Source: Microbulbifer sp. HZ11 (lineage in GTDB: Bacteria; Pseudomonadota; Gammaproteobacteria; Pseudomonadales; Cellvibrionaceae). From it: a stretch of 64,000 bases of DNA. The position numbers were made by a program, and so were the translations under genes. How positions within the stretch are numbered: the stretch's first letter is position 1; every line of letters begins with the position of its first letter. A model generated the notes under the pieces. It saw only the letters and a list, made by a program, of their open reading frames with translations, ran no database searches and was not told where the DNA came from. This document shows positions 18,634 through 27,287 of the stretch, piece after piece. Location of the stretch: NCBI RefSeq assembly GCF_000708675.1, contig NZ_JELR01000005.1, forward strand, positions 62,001 through 126,000, written 5' to 3'.

Positions 18634-18901
18634 GTCTGTCGGATTTTGAGATCACAGCTTGCTTAGAAAAATGTGGAAGGCATCAACATTTTGGCATCCG
18701 GAAGTACTACGCCCCGGGGGAGGAGGAGGTAATCCCCCTGTAAGGGAGTAATTTGATCCTGTGCAAATGCGGTTTCAGCACAAGCCCGCTGAGTAGCCTT
18801 CTGCCGATAAATATAAGAGCGCACCTGCGGATAAATAATAAAAGCCGCCCGCAAAAAAGCGGGACGGACTTCCGGATAAAAATAACGCCCGGAGCATAGC
18901 G

Positions 18902-21900
18902 ATGATTTCTGCCCCTGTGAAAGCCGGAGTGCCACACTCCGTTGCTGCCGTTTGCCTGCGCGCTTGTGTCGCGTTGGCGTGTCTGCTCGCCCTGCCGCTC
19001 GGCGCCGGTGCGCAAACCTGGTCCGAGGCCTGGTTCCGCGGTACTCCCAACGACTGGGGTACAACGGCGATGACCTACGATGCCGCTGCCGGTGTCTGGG
19101 TGACGGAACAGACTTTTGCCGGCGACAACCCCCGCTTCAAAATCAGCCACTATCAGAACTGGAATGAGGCCTATCCCGGGGCGGACTACCAGGTGGTCAG
19201 TGGCCGCTACCGAATCACGTTTGATGATGTCAGTAAGGCAATCACCGTTTCAGAAGTCGTCGAACCTCCGCCCGCCGGGACATCAACCAGTCTCTGCTTT
19301 GATAACGCGCAGAACTATACCAGTCCTCAAATCTATTTCTGGAATCCGGCACCCGGCGGCAGCGTGAATAACCTGCCCGGTTGGCCCGGCGCAGCGATGA
19401 GCGAATCCGGTGCGCATTACTGCTACGACTTCTCTGCGCATTTGAACAACGGTGAAATGCCGGACTCGCTCAATGTCATTTTCAATGACAATGGCGGAGC
19501 GCAATCCGCTGACCTGCAGTACAGCGGAGACCCCTGTTATATCGGCAACCAATGGCAGCCGGCGGCGGCCTGCGGACTGGATGAGGAGCCTGGTGATGAC
19601 CTGCCGCCGAGCACCCGCCCGTTGCTGGTGCAGCCACTGAACTTTCCGATTACCGGCAATGTCTCTGGCGGCAATTACCGATTTGAGATCGCCTATCCGA
19701 ATCTGCAGGGGCAGTTTATGTCTCCGGTGATGGTGATTCCGGACGGCATCAATGACCTGCTGTATGTGGTGGACAAAACCGGCACCATTTTCGTATTCCC
19801 CAATCGCGAAGATGTGGCGCCCGGTGAAATTCGCGAGCTGCTGAATATCAACGGCGAGGTGCGCAACTACCACGAGCAGGGACTGCTGAGCATGGCCTTT
19901 GACCCTGGCTATGCCAGCAACGGTCATATCTACATCTATTACATTCACGGCACCGATGATAATGAGCGCGCACCGGATGGCAGTTACGGTGATGCGATTC
20001 TCGAACGCTGGACCCTAGACAACCCAAACGATCCGTCTCAGGCGCTGGCTTCTTCGCGCACGGAAATTCTGCGAGTTCCCCAGCGCGGGCCGGATCACAA
20101 GGGCGGAATGATGCAGTTCCACCCGGAAGACAATTATCTGTACCTGAGTATCGGTGACGGCGCCTACGGTCACAGCGCTACCATGAGTTATCCGGAAGAT
20201 CCGCGCACCAACAACGGTGCTCAGGAAACCGACAACCTGCTGGGTACCTTTATCCGTATCAAACCGCTGGAGCAGGCGGTTAATGGAAAATACTACGAAA
20301 TTCCCGCGGACAACCCGTTTGTAGGTGTCCCCGGCTTCCGCGAAGAAATCTGGTCTTACGGCCACCGCAACCCGTGGCGCTGGAGCTTCGATACCGAAGC
20401 GCCCTACACCCTGTGGGAAACGGAAGTCGGCCAGGCGGGATTTGAAGAAGTAAACCTGATCGAAAAAGGCAAAAACTACGGCTGGCCGGTGTGTGAAGGC
20501 ACCAACAACCGTGGTGATCTCGGTGGCGACCCCGGTAAAAACTGCAGTACCGATTTCGAGCCGCCGCGGGATGGCTACGCGCACCCGACCGGCTATTCGA
20601 TCATCGGGGGTGTGGTCTATCGCGGGAATGCTCTGCCGGGCCTGAGCGGAAACTTTGTGTTTGGCGATTACGTCACCAAGCGCATCTGGTCCATCGTGGA
20701 TGGCGAAGCCAAAGAACTGATCAGCGATGCCTTCCCGGAAAATATCGCCTCCTTCGGTACCGACCTGAGTGGCGATACGCTGCTGGTTTCCACTTACGGT
20801 GTGGAGTACGGCGGTCAGTCCACCATTTACAAGATCGTGGACGACGATGCGGAAGCGGCGGTCATCCCCGCGAAGCTCTCCGAGACCGGCCTGTTTGCAG
20901 ATCTTGAAACCCTGGAGCCGGTAAGCGGCGTTATTGAATATGCCTTGAATAGTGAAGGGTGGTTCGACGGGGCGGCACTGCGGCATTTTATTGCGGTACC
21001 GAACGACCAGCAGATCAACTTTGCTGAGACCGGAAAATGGGATTTGCCGGTCGGCACCGTACTGGTAAAACACCAGAGTATTTCCACCGCGGAGAATCCG
21101 CACAAACCGTTTACCACGTCCGTTCTGTTCCGGCAGGATACGGGCAAGTGGCAGGCGGCCAACTATTACTGGAACAGCGCTGGCACCGACGCTGACCTTG
21201 TAACCGAAACCCTCACAGTGATGGACGGCGGCATTGAAAACCGCCAGCGGGCCGTGCAGTCAGCCGCCGACTGCGGATCCTGCCATATCGGAAGTGGCAG
21301 TCGCGAGCCCCTGGCGGTGCACACCCGTCAATTCAATCGGGAATTCCAGTATGGTGAGACCGAAACCTCGGTGGCCAATCAGCTGGATGTGTTCAACACC
21401 ATCGCGCTGCTGTCGGAAGATATCGGTAGCGCCGACAGCCACGCCGCCTTCGTGAATGCAGCGGATACCAGTGCCGATCTCGATGAGCGCGCGCGCACTT
21501 ACCTTGAAACCAACTGCGCCCACTGTCATGCCAGTGGCTTTATGGATCTGCGCTACGACACCCCGCTCGCGGACATGCGTATCGTGAACGTGGAAACCAC
21601 CGGCGGCGCCGCCCGCTTGCGCCCCTTCGACCATGCCAACAGCCTGGTGTACATCTACCAGACTACCGATAACAACCGTATGCCCAAAGGCACCCGCTAT
21701 ACAAACCCGGTGGCGGAAGCGCTGTTTCGCGATTGGATCGACGGTGCCGGCCTGCAGCAGGTGGGGATTCAGCTGGATGCGGACAGCGATCGCCTGAATG
21801 GCGGCGATGCGCTGACGGTGCAGGTTTACTCTCTCTACGACAACGGTTTTACCGCGCCGGTACCCAATGCGCCGAGCGTAAGCTCCAGTAACAGCGATGT

Positions 21901-24559
21901 GCTCGCAGTGGAATCGGTGGGTGATGATCACTTTGTACTGCGCGCCGGCAATACCGGATCTACCAGTGTCACGGTGCAGCAGGGCGGTTTCAGCAGCCAG
22001 CTGACCATTGCCGTAACCTCTATTGATACCGCCATTACCGGACTGGAAATTGCGCCCCAGGGACAGTCTCTGGAAAGCAGTCGCCAGCTGGTTGCGGTGG
22101 GCATTCGTGCCGATGGCACCCGGGAAAATATTTTCGGGCAGGTCGGCTGGTCGGTGGCCAGTGGACCCGCCACCATCGACCAGAGCGGCCTGGTAACCCG
22201 TACCGGAGCCGGTGCCGTTACCGTGGAGGCGAACCTCGGAGAATTTACCGCGTCGCTGAATCTCGCCGAGGGTTTTGACGGCATCCGCCTGCGCTACGAC
22301 AACCCCGACAACTGGGCACAGGTCTACGTGCATCTGTGGGTAACTGTGGATGGTCAGGATCAGGGGTTGACGCAGTGGCCGGGGCTGCTGATGAGTGGAC
22401 CGGATACCGAGGGCTGGTGGACCCACTCGGTGGATCAGCAGGACCTGCACAATGGCCAGGTCAATCTGGTGTTCAACAGTGGCAACGGTCAGCAGACCGG
22501 TGACCAGCGGAACATCGGCGAGTCTTCCAGTTTTGTCGGCGGCGCCTGGGAACCCTGGACGCCGGAAGGGCCTGTTGGCGGCGACACATCGCGGGTTTCC
22601 GTGATCGGCGGCATCACGGCGGACGGCGGGCGCGATTACGCCATCGGCAGCGTGATCAGCGTCAACGCCGACGATGCGCCACTGGGCACTGTATTTGGCG
22701 GTTGGAGCGGCGATGCTGCGCCCTATATCGTCAGCGACCCGTCGCTGCCCCAGGTGCAGCTGCTGATTCCACAGCACGACCTTTCCCTGGTGGCACTCTT
22801 CCCCAGCGCAACCAACGAGTACGAGGCGGGGCAGAATTTTTACGCGGCCCAGTGTGCAAACTGTCACGGTGACCAGGGCCAGGGCGCGGTTGCCCAGACG
22901 CTGGCCGGCAGTGGCGCCAACTGGCAGTTGGGCGAGCTGACGCAATATATCGAAGACTTTATGCCAATGGACGCCGCCGCCAGTTGTACCGGCGACGAGG
23001 CCGGTGCCTGTGCCTTTGAAGTGGCGAGGCTGATTGTGGACGAAGCCTGGGACAGCGGCAGCTGCAGTGGCAGCGACTGCGATGGCAGCAATCTGGATCA
23101 GCGCAACCTGCGCCTGCTCACCCGTGAGGAATACCTCAACAGCGTGCGGGATATTTTCGCAATCGACTTCGACAGTTCACTGATGAGCTCGGTACCCGCC
23201 GACGGTCGCTACCGCAATTTCGACACCGCTTCCTACCTCTCCGCGGACAACGACCGCACCCTGGGGTATGAAATGGTGGCCGAGCAGGTCGCGGACCTCG
23301 CCATCGCGCAGGCCGGTTTCATGAATCTGGTGAGTGGTTGTGGCGATGTGCCGTGTGTGGTGGATACCCTCGGCTTCCGCCTGTTCCGTCGACCGCTGCA
23401 GAGTGCGGAAATCACCCGCTACGCAGGACTTTACCAAAGCGACGATGACGGCCGCCTGGCGCTGCAGGCGATGCTGATGTCACCGCACTTTATGTATCGT
23501 TCCGAGCTCGGTGTGCTGGACAGCGAGAGCGGCCTCTACCGGCTCGATAATTACGAAGTGGCAACACTGCTGTCCTACACCTTCTGGGCCACGACACCGG
23601 ATGACACGCTACTGCTGGCCGCCACCGAAGCGGGCTTCGATATTGCCGTACAGGTGGATCGCCTGCTGGCGGACCCCCGTGCAGAACGCGGTCTGCGCCG
23701 CTTTATCAGCGGCTGGCTGATCAACAACCAGTATCCCTTCCCGGCAATCACCGATACCGATCTGGTGGCGGCGTTTAAGGAAGAAACCGTCGGCTTTGTG
23801 CTGGAGAACATTCGCTCGAATTCTGCCTTCGGCGAATTGCTCTCCGCCAACTACACCTGGGCCAACGGCGATCTCGCCGCGCATTACGGCCTGGATGCGA
23901 GCGGCGGCGACTGGGCCATGCGCACCTTCCCCGCGGGCGATCCCCGCAGTGGCAGCGGTCTGCTCGGCCACGGCAGCTTCCTCGCCTCCCGTACCAGCAC
24001 CGTTAACCCGGCGCCGATCAAGCGGGGCGTGTACGTGCGCGAAGTGCTGATGTGCCAGGAGTTCCCGCCTCCTGCTGCTGCGGACTTCAATGTGGTATTT
24101 GAAGATACCGACAGCAACCGCGAAGCCACTGCCCGTCACACGTCCGATCCGGCCTGTGCCGCCTGCCACCAGTTTATCGACGGTGTCGGCTTCGGTTTTG
24201 AGCGCTTCGGCAGCGATGCCCTGTATCGCACCATCGAAACCATCGGTACCGGTGAACAGCGCGAGATTGACGACAGCGGCAGTATCAAGAGTCTGTACAC
24301 CCCCGCGACGGTGATGGATCCGACCAGCCCCAGTTACGACTTCTACTCGGTGCCGGAACTGGCGGGCCTGATTGCCGGTAGTGACCAGGGCGAGGCGTGT
24401 TTTGCCCGTCAGTTCTACCGCTATGTGGTTGGGCGTGAAGAGGGTGCCAGTGACGATGTGATCATTCACTCCACCAGTGAAGACCTGCGCAATGGCGGTG
24501 GCATGCGCGATATGTTGCGGGCACTGGTTCTGTCCGACGCTTTCACCTTGCGCCGTTAA
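18902..24559 (+). CDS. Giant secreted starch-binding-like / glucose dehydrogenase-like / multihaem / DUF1592 protein
   Basis: The product has 1885 residues from ATG 18902 with GGAG eight bases upstream. A Sec signal (cleavage near A-G-A-Q) leads to a W-F-R-G-T-x-N-D-W starch-binding-like module (37-115) and a CBM26-like module (125-225). A glucose/sorbosone-dehydrogenase-like propeller follows (about 246-648; E-Q-G-L-L-S-M-A-F and G-x-R-N-P-W-R-W). Then come haem sites C791-G-S-C-H and C872-A-H-C-H, a BIG2-like domain (1045-1120) and a second CBM26-like module (1120-1215). A cytochrome c (C1318-A-N-C-H) precedes DUF1587/1592/1588/1585 modules (1390-1885), which contain C1752-A-A-C-H. The next gene, DUF1552, is the usual partner of DUF1592 proteins. 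I infer an oxidase or dehydrogenase bound to starch; the reaction and electron acceptor are unknown. The length and fusion are unusual. Confidence 0.88.
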   Translation: MISAPVKAGVPHSVAAVCLRACVALACLLALPLGAGAQTWSEAWFRGTPNDWGTTAMTYDAAAGVWVTEQTFAGDNPRFKISHYQNWNEAYPGADYQVVSGRYRITFDDVSKAITVSEVVEPPPAGTSTSLCFDNAQNYTSPQIYFWNPAPGGSVNNLPGWPGAAMSESGAHYCYDFSAHLNNGEMPDSLNVIFNDNGGAQSADLQYSGDPCYIGNQWQPAAACGLDEEPGDDLPPSTRPLLVQPLNFPITGNVSGGNYRFEIAYPNLQGQFMSPVMVIPDGINDLLYVVDKTGTIFVFPNREDVAPGEIRELLNINGEVRNYHEQGLLSMAFDPGYASNGHIYIYYIHGTDDNERAPDGSYGDAILERWTLDNPNDPSQALASSRTEILRVPQRGPDHKGGMMQFHPEDNYLYLSIGDGAYGHSATMSYPEDPRTNNGAQETDNLLGTFIRIKPLEQAVNGKYYEIPADNPFVGVPGFREEIWSYGHRNPWRWSFDTEAPYTLWETEVGQAGFEEVNLIEKGKNYGWPVCEGTNNRGDLGGDPGKNCSTDFEPPRDGYAHPTGYSIIGGVVYRGNALPGLSGNFVFGDYVTKRIWSIVDGEAKELISDAFPENIASFGTDLSGDTLLVSTYGVEYGGQSTIYKIVDDDAEAAVIPAKLSETGLFADLETLEPVSGVIEYALNSEGWFDGAALRHFIAVPNDQQINFAETGKWDLPVGTVLVKHQSISTAENPHKPFTTSVLFRQDTGKWQAANYYWNSAGTDADLVTETLTVMDGGIENRQRAVQSAADCGSCHIGSGSREPLAVHTRQFNREFQYGETETSVANQLDVFNTIALLSEDIGSADSHAAFVNAADTSADLDERARTYLETNCAHCHASGFMDLRYDTPLADMRIVNVETTGGAARLRPFDHANSLVYIYQTTDNNRMPKGTRYTNPVAEALFRDWIDGAGLQQVGIQLDADSDRLNGGDALTVQVYSLYDNGFTAPVPNAPSVSSSNSDVLAVESVGDDHFVLRAGNTGSTSVTVQQGGFSSQLTIAVTSIDTAITGLEIAPQGQSLESSRQLVAVGIRADGTRENIFGQVGWSVASGPATIDQSGLVTRTGAGAVTVEANLGEFTASLNLAEGFDGIRLRYDNPDNWAQVYVHLWVTVDGQDQGLTQWPGLLMSGPDTEGWWTHSVDQQDLHNGQVNLVFNSGNGQQTGDQRNIGESSSFVGGAWEPWTPEGPVGGDTSRVSVIGGITADGGRDYAIGSVISVNADDAPLGTVFGGWSGDAAPYIVSDPSLPQVQLLIPQHDLSLVALFPSATNEYEAGQNFYAAQCANCHGDQGQGAVAQTLAGSGANWQLGELTQYIEDFMPMDAAASCTGDEAGACAFEVARLIVDEAWDSGSCSGSDCDGSNLDQRNLRLLTREEYLNSVRDIFAIDFDSSLMSSVPADGRYRNFDTASYLSADNDRTLGYEMVAEQVADLAIAQAGFMNLVSGCGDVPCVVDTLGFRLFRRPLQSAEITRYAGLYQSDDDGRLALQAMLMSPHFMYRSELGVLDSESGLYRLDNYEVATLLSYTFWATTPDDTLLLAATEAGFDIAVQVDRLLADPRAERGLRRFISGWLINNQYPFPAITDTDLVAAFKEETVGFVLENIRSNSAFGELLSANYTWANGDLAAHYGLDASGGDWAMRTFPAGDPRSGSGLLGHGSFLASRTSTVNPAPIKRGVYVREVLMCQEFPPPAAADFNVVFEDTDSNREATARHTSDPACAACHQFIDGVGFGFERFGSDALYRTIETIGTGEQREIDDSGSIKSLYTPATVMDPTSPSYDFYSVPELAGLIAGSDQGEACFARQFYRYVVGREEGASDDVIIHSTSEDLRNGGGMRDMLRALVLSDAFTLRR

Positions 24560-24576
24560 AGCTACTGCGCGTGCGC

Positions 24577-24656
24577 CTGGCAGCCACCGGCGGTGCTCGG
24601 AATGCTCATGTATAAAACATACATTCCGCCACCTCCGCTCCGGCGGTGACTGCCAG
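24577..24656. repeat. Long imperfect palindrome between the redox gene and its DUF1552 partner
   Basis: Outer arms CTGGCAG.CACCG and CGGTG.CTGCCAG enclose an inner GGAATG...CATTCC repeat, giving a potential 80-nt stem. It lies in the 148-nt spacer of what looks like an operon. It may be a dispersed repeat or an element that tunes relative expression. Confidence 0.65.
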
Positions 24657-24707
24657 CCACCCGCTCGCTACGCTTTAATAGCCTCTTAATAATGAGGGAT
24701 AACAATA

Positions 24708-26141
24708 ATGAAATTCTTCAATAAATTCGGATTTACCTCGGTCAATGAATCCAGCAGCCGCTCGCGCCGTAAATTTCTGCGCAATCTGGCGCAGGCGGGC
24801 GTGCTGCTGCCGCTGGCGGGGAGTATGCTCGGCCAGCGTGTATTCGCGCAAACCGGTGGCGCGCAGCGGGTACTGTTTCTCTACTACCCCAACGGCGTAG
24901 TGCCCTACAACTGGGTACCCCAGCAGGGGCCGGGTAGTATCGGTGGCAGCCAGGAACTGAGTTTTGGCCTGGGGCCTTTGTCGTCCTGGCACAACCGCCT
25001 GATCATCTTACAGAACCTGACCCTGGATATCGGCGATGGTGCCGGTGCCCACTACAACGACATGCGCGGAATTCTTACCGGCAATAATCAGATCGGGTAT
25101 GGCAGTGCCAGTATCGACCACTTGATCGCGGAGCAGTTGGGCAATGAGGGTGTGTTGAGTCTGGGGGTGCGCACCGGCAATCGATCCGACATCATGATTT
25201 CCAAACCGCGCAACGTGGAATCCACAGCGCGCCCCATCCCGAATAATGATCCGGCGGACGCTGCACAGAAACTGGCGGTGGGCATATCCGGTGGAGGGGT
25301 CGGCGGTGGCACAGGCGGCAATGACCCCGACAAGCAGGCCTATTACGATGCGATTCTGGATGACTTCGACAGTCTCGCCGACGTCACTTTGGAAAATGCA
25401 CAGAGGGATAAGCTCACTCTGCACGAAAATGCGCTGAAGCGGTTGCGGGACCTGGCCGGAAACCAGGTAGGCGAATGCAGTTTTAATACCAACGTAATGA
25501 GTGACCCTTATTACGCATCCTCCAGCCCGTTATCGCCCACCGAGTGGCAGATGTTCCCGCATCTGGCCCGCGCCCAGGTGGACAACATCGTCGGCGCTTT
25601 TTCCTGTGGCCTGCACCGCGTCGCCACCCTGCAGCTTTCCAAAGGCGATGAAAACGGCAATCTGGTGAACTACTCCTATGATGAATGCTGGCAGATGGCT
25701 CAGGACGCCATCAGCCAGGGTGTTCAGCACAGCAACGGCAGCGGCCCCGTTGGCCCCATGACCCGTTGGTATAACGAATTTGCCAGCCACAGCGCCTCCC
25801 ACCGTCCCGGCGATGTACCCCACACCGCCCAGGTGCGCTGGTATCACTCACTCCTCGCCTACACCCTGCAGCAACTGGAAAATAAAGGTCTGCTGGATGA
25901 CACCCTTGTGGTGATGTTCAGCGAAGTCGGCGACGGCTCCAAACACGGCGGCGCTGCCGGCGCCGTCACCCTGGCCGGAGGCGCCGGCGGCGCCCTGCAG
26001 ATGGGGCGTATCATCAACTGTGGGGATGGCATCAACAACGGCCAGCGGATCTACGGCACCCACCAGCTGTTCGGGGATATCGCACGCTATATGGGGGTGA
26101 ATTCTTTGCCGGAAAATCACTGGTCGGGTGGGGTGGTTTAA
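24708..26141 (+). CDS. Tat-exported DUF1552 protein
   Basis: The 477-residue product starts at ATG 24708, eight to nine bases after GAGGG. The twin-arginine motif S-R-R-K-F-L-R at about residues 20-26, with a hydrophobic stretch ending V-F-A-Q, predicts Tat export, so the protein probably folds before export. The body matches DUF1552, found almost always beside DUF1592/DUF1588 proteins; Y-P-N-G-V-V-P, an H-N-R-L-I-I-L segment and a C-terminal G-T-H-Q-L-F are visible. The family relates distantly to sulfatase or alkaline-phosphatase-like folds. Catalysis has not been shown that I know of. Pairing with the giant redox protein suggests a joint extracytoplasmic complex acting on alpha-glucan. Confidence 0.88.
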   Translation: MKFFNKFGFTSVNESSSRSRRKFLRNLAQAGVLLPLAGSMLGQRVFAQTGGAQRVLFLYYPNGVVPYNWVPQQGPGSIGGSQELSFGLGPLSSWHNRLIILQNLTLDIGDGAGAHYNDMRGILTGNNQIGYGSASIDHLIAEQLGNEGVLSLGVRTGNRSDIMISKPRNVESTARPIPNNDPADAAQKLAVGISGGGVGGGTGGNDPDKQAYYDAILDDFDSLADVTLENAQRDKLTLHENALKRLRDLAGNQVGECSFNTNVMSDPYYASSSPLSPTEWQMFPHLARAQVDNIVGAFSCGLHRVATLQLSKGDENGNLVNYSYDECWQMAQDAISQGVQHSNGSGPVGPMTRWYNEFASHSASHRPGDVPHTAQVRWYHSLLAYTLQQLENKGLLDDTLVVMFSEVGDGSKHGGAAGAVTLAGGAGGALQMGRIINCGDGINNGQRIYGTHQLFGDIARYMGVNSLPENHWSGGVV

Positions 26142-26170
26142 ACTGGGGATTTACATTCGCGGAAAAAATA

Positions 26171-26199
26171 AAGCCCCGATTTCGGGGCTTTGTTTATTT
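26171..26199. terminator. Bidirectional terminator between convergent genes
   Basis: AAGCCCCGA and TCGGGGCTT pair with a short loop. TTGTTTATTT follows on the plus strand, and an A/T-rich flank on the other side serves the minus-strand gene. Confidence 0.85.
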
Positions 26200-26206
26200 A
26201 ATGAGC

Positions 26207-27049
26207 TTATTGCTCTGATGGCATATTCTGCAGCGCGGTTTTCAGTTCGCGCAGCTTCTCTTTCACTCTTGCGGCATTGTCCGGGCCGATGCGTATCATC
26301 AGTTTGTGCAGGCCGGGCATTTTTTCCAGTTGCTCGTCTTCAAACTTGTAGTACACCGTGGGGCGGACCAGTTTGATCGGGCCTTCGATTTCCGGGGCGG
26401 CGAGGGCCTGGTCGATGGCGGCGAGAAGGGCGGCGTGGAAGTTTTTGTTCTTCAGGCCCAGCTCACCGTAGGCCTGTTTCAGGCGCGGATACCAGAACTG
26501 GTAGAGGTTCACTGCGGTATCGGTATCCACCATGGCGAACAGACGCACCGGCTGGTCGTAGCGCTGGTAGTTCTCCTGGGACAGCACATACACCTTCTGC
26601 CCGTCGTCTTTGATTTCCAGTTCCTTGACTGCGAGCTTGCCGTCCACGTTATTGAACGGGCGGTTCTTGTGCATCAAATCGCCCTTGGTGGCGGTGTTCA
26701 CCGCCGCGACCCATTTGCGCACCACTTCATCGGGCACTATCCATTTGGCCAGGGCGCCGTCGGCGGAGAGGCTGATGATGTCCTTGCGGGCTTCTTCATC
26801 GCTGTCGTTCAGGGTGGGCAGCTGGCGCGGTGGATCTTCCGGCTCGGCGGGTTCCGGCGTTGGGGGAATGACCGGCTCGTCTTCCGGCTCATCAAGGTCG
26901 ACCTTGGGTTGGGTTTCGGGGGCGGCCTCGGGCACCGGCTCGGGAACGTCCTGTTTGATGTCTTCGCGTACCGCAAACCAGTAGATACCAAAGGCAACCG
27001 CCGCTGTCACCAGCAGGGCGATCAGCCACTCTTTGATCGTGCCACCCAT
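26207..27049 (-). CDS. DUF3014 membrane-anchored protein
   Basis: I start at the ATG at 27049 because GGGAG precedes it by nine bases; the longer frame to 27109 adds an unsupported segment. The 280-residue product has one N-terminal transmembrane helix (about 8-26), then a proline/glutamate-rich spacer (30-75). A periplasmic DUF3014 domain (85-270) follows, with W-V-A-A-V-N-T-A-T-K-G and F-W-Y-P-R-L-K segments. The function of the family is unknown. It stands alone between the redox pair and the minus-strand starch operon. Confidence 0.85.
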   Translation of the reverse strand: MGGTIKEWLIALLVTAAVAFGIYWFAVREDIKQDVPEPVPEAAPETQPKVDLDEPEDEPVIPPTPEPAEPEDPPRQLPTLNDSDEEARKDIISLSADGALAKWIVPDEVVRKWVAAVNTATKGDLMHKNRPFNNVDGKLAVKELEIKDDGQKVYVLSQENYQRYDQPVRLFAMVDTDTAVNLYQFWYPRLKQAYGELGLKNKNFHAALLAAIDQALAAPEIEGPIKLVRPTVYYKFEDEQLEKMPGLHKLMIRIGPDNAARVKEKLRELKTALQNMPSEQ

Positions 27050-27245
27050 CTCGACATTCTCCCGTTGATTCCCGTGTGCCCGATTGTAAAACCAAGCTTG
27101 GCGCCTCAAAAGTCAGTGTAAACCACTGACTGCGAAGTCTAGGACAGTAGCAGGTCGGGAAGGTTTCGCCTATAGGGTCGGACCAATAGTGTGGGGCGGG
27201 ATCGAGAGGAAAGAGTAGAGGGAGAGAGTAGACGGAGAGAGTGAA

Positions 27246-27270
27246 GAGGGGGCGCAAGTGCGCCCCCTAA
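27246..27270. terminator. Hairpin downstream of the minus-strand GH13 gene
   Basis: GGGGGCGC and GCGCCCCC around AAGT form a perfect eight-pair stem just beyond the stop at 27288. Purine-rich GAGAGAG tracts at 27205-27247 follow on the minus side as a pyrimidine-rich tract rather than pure T. The remaining gap (27050-27245) shows no gene. Confidence 0.6.
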
Positions 27271-27287
27271 TGAATTGAGGGGGAGCG

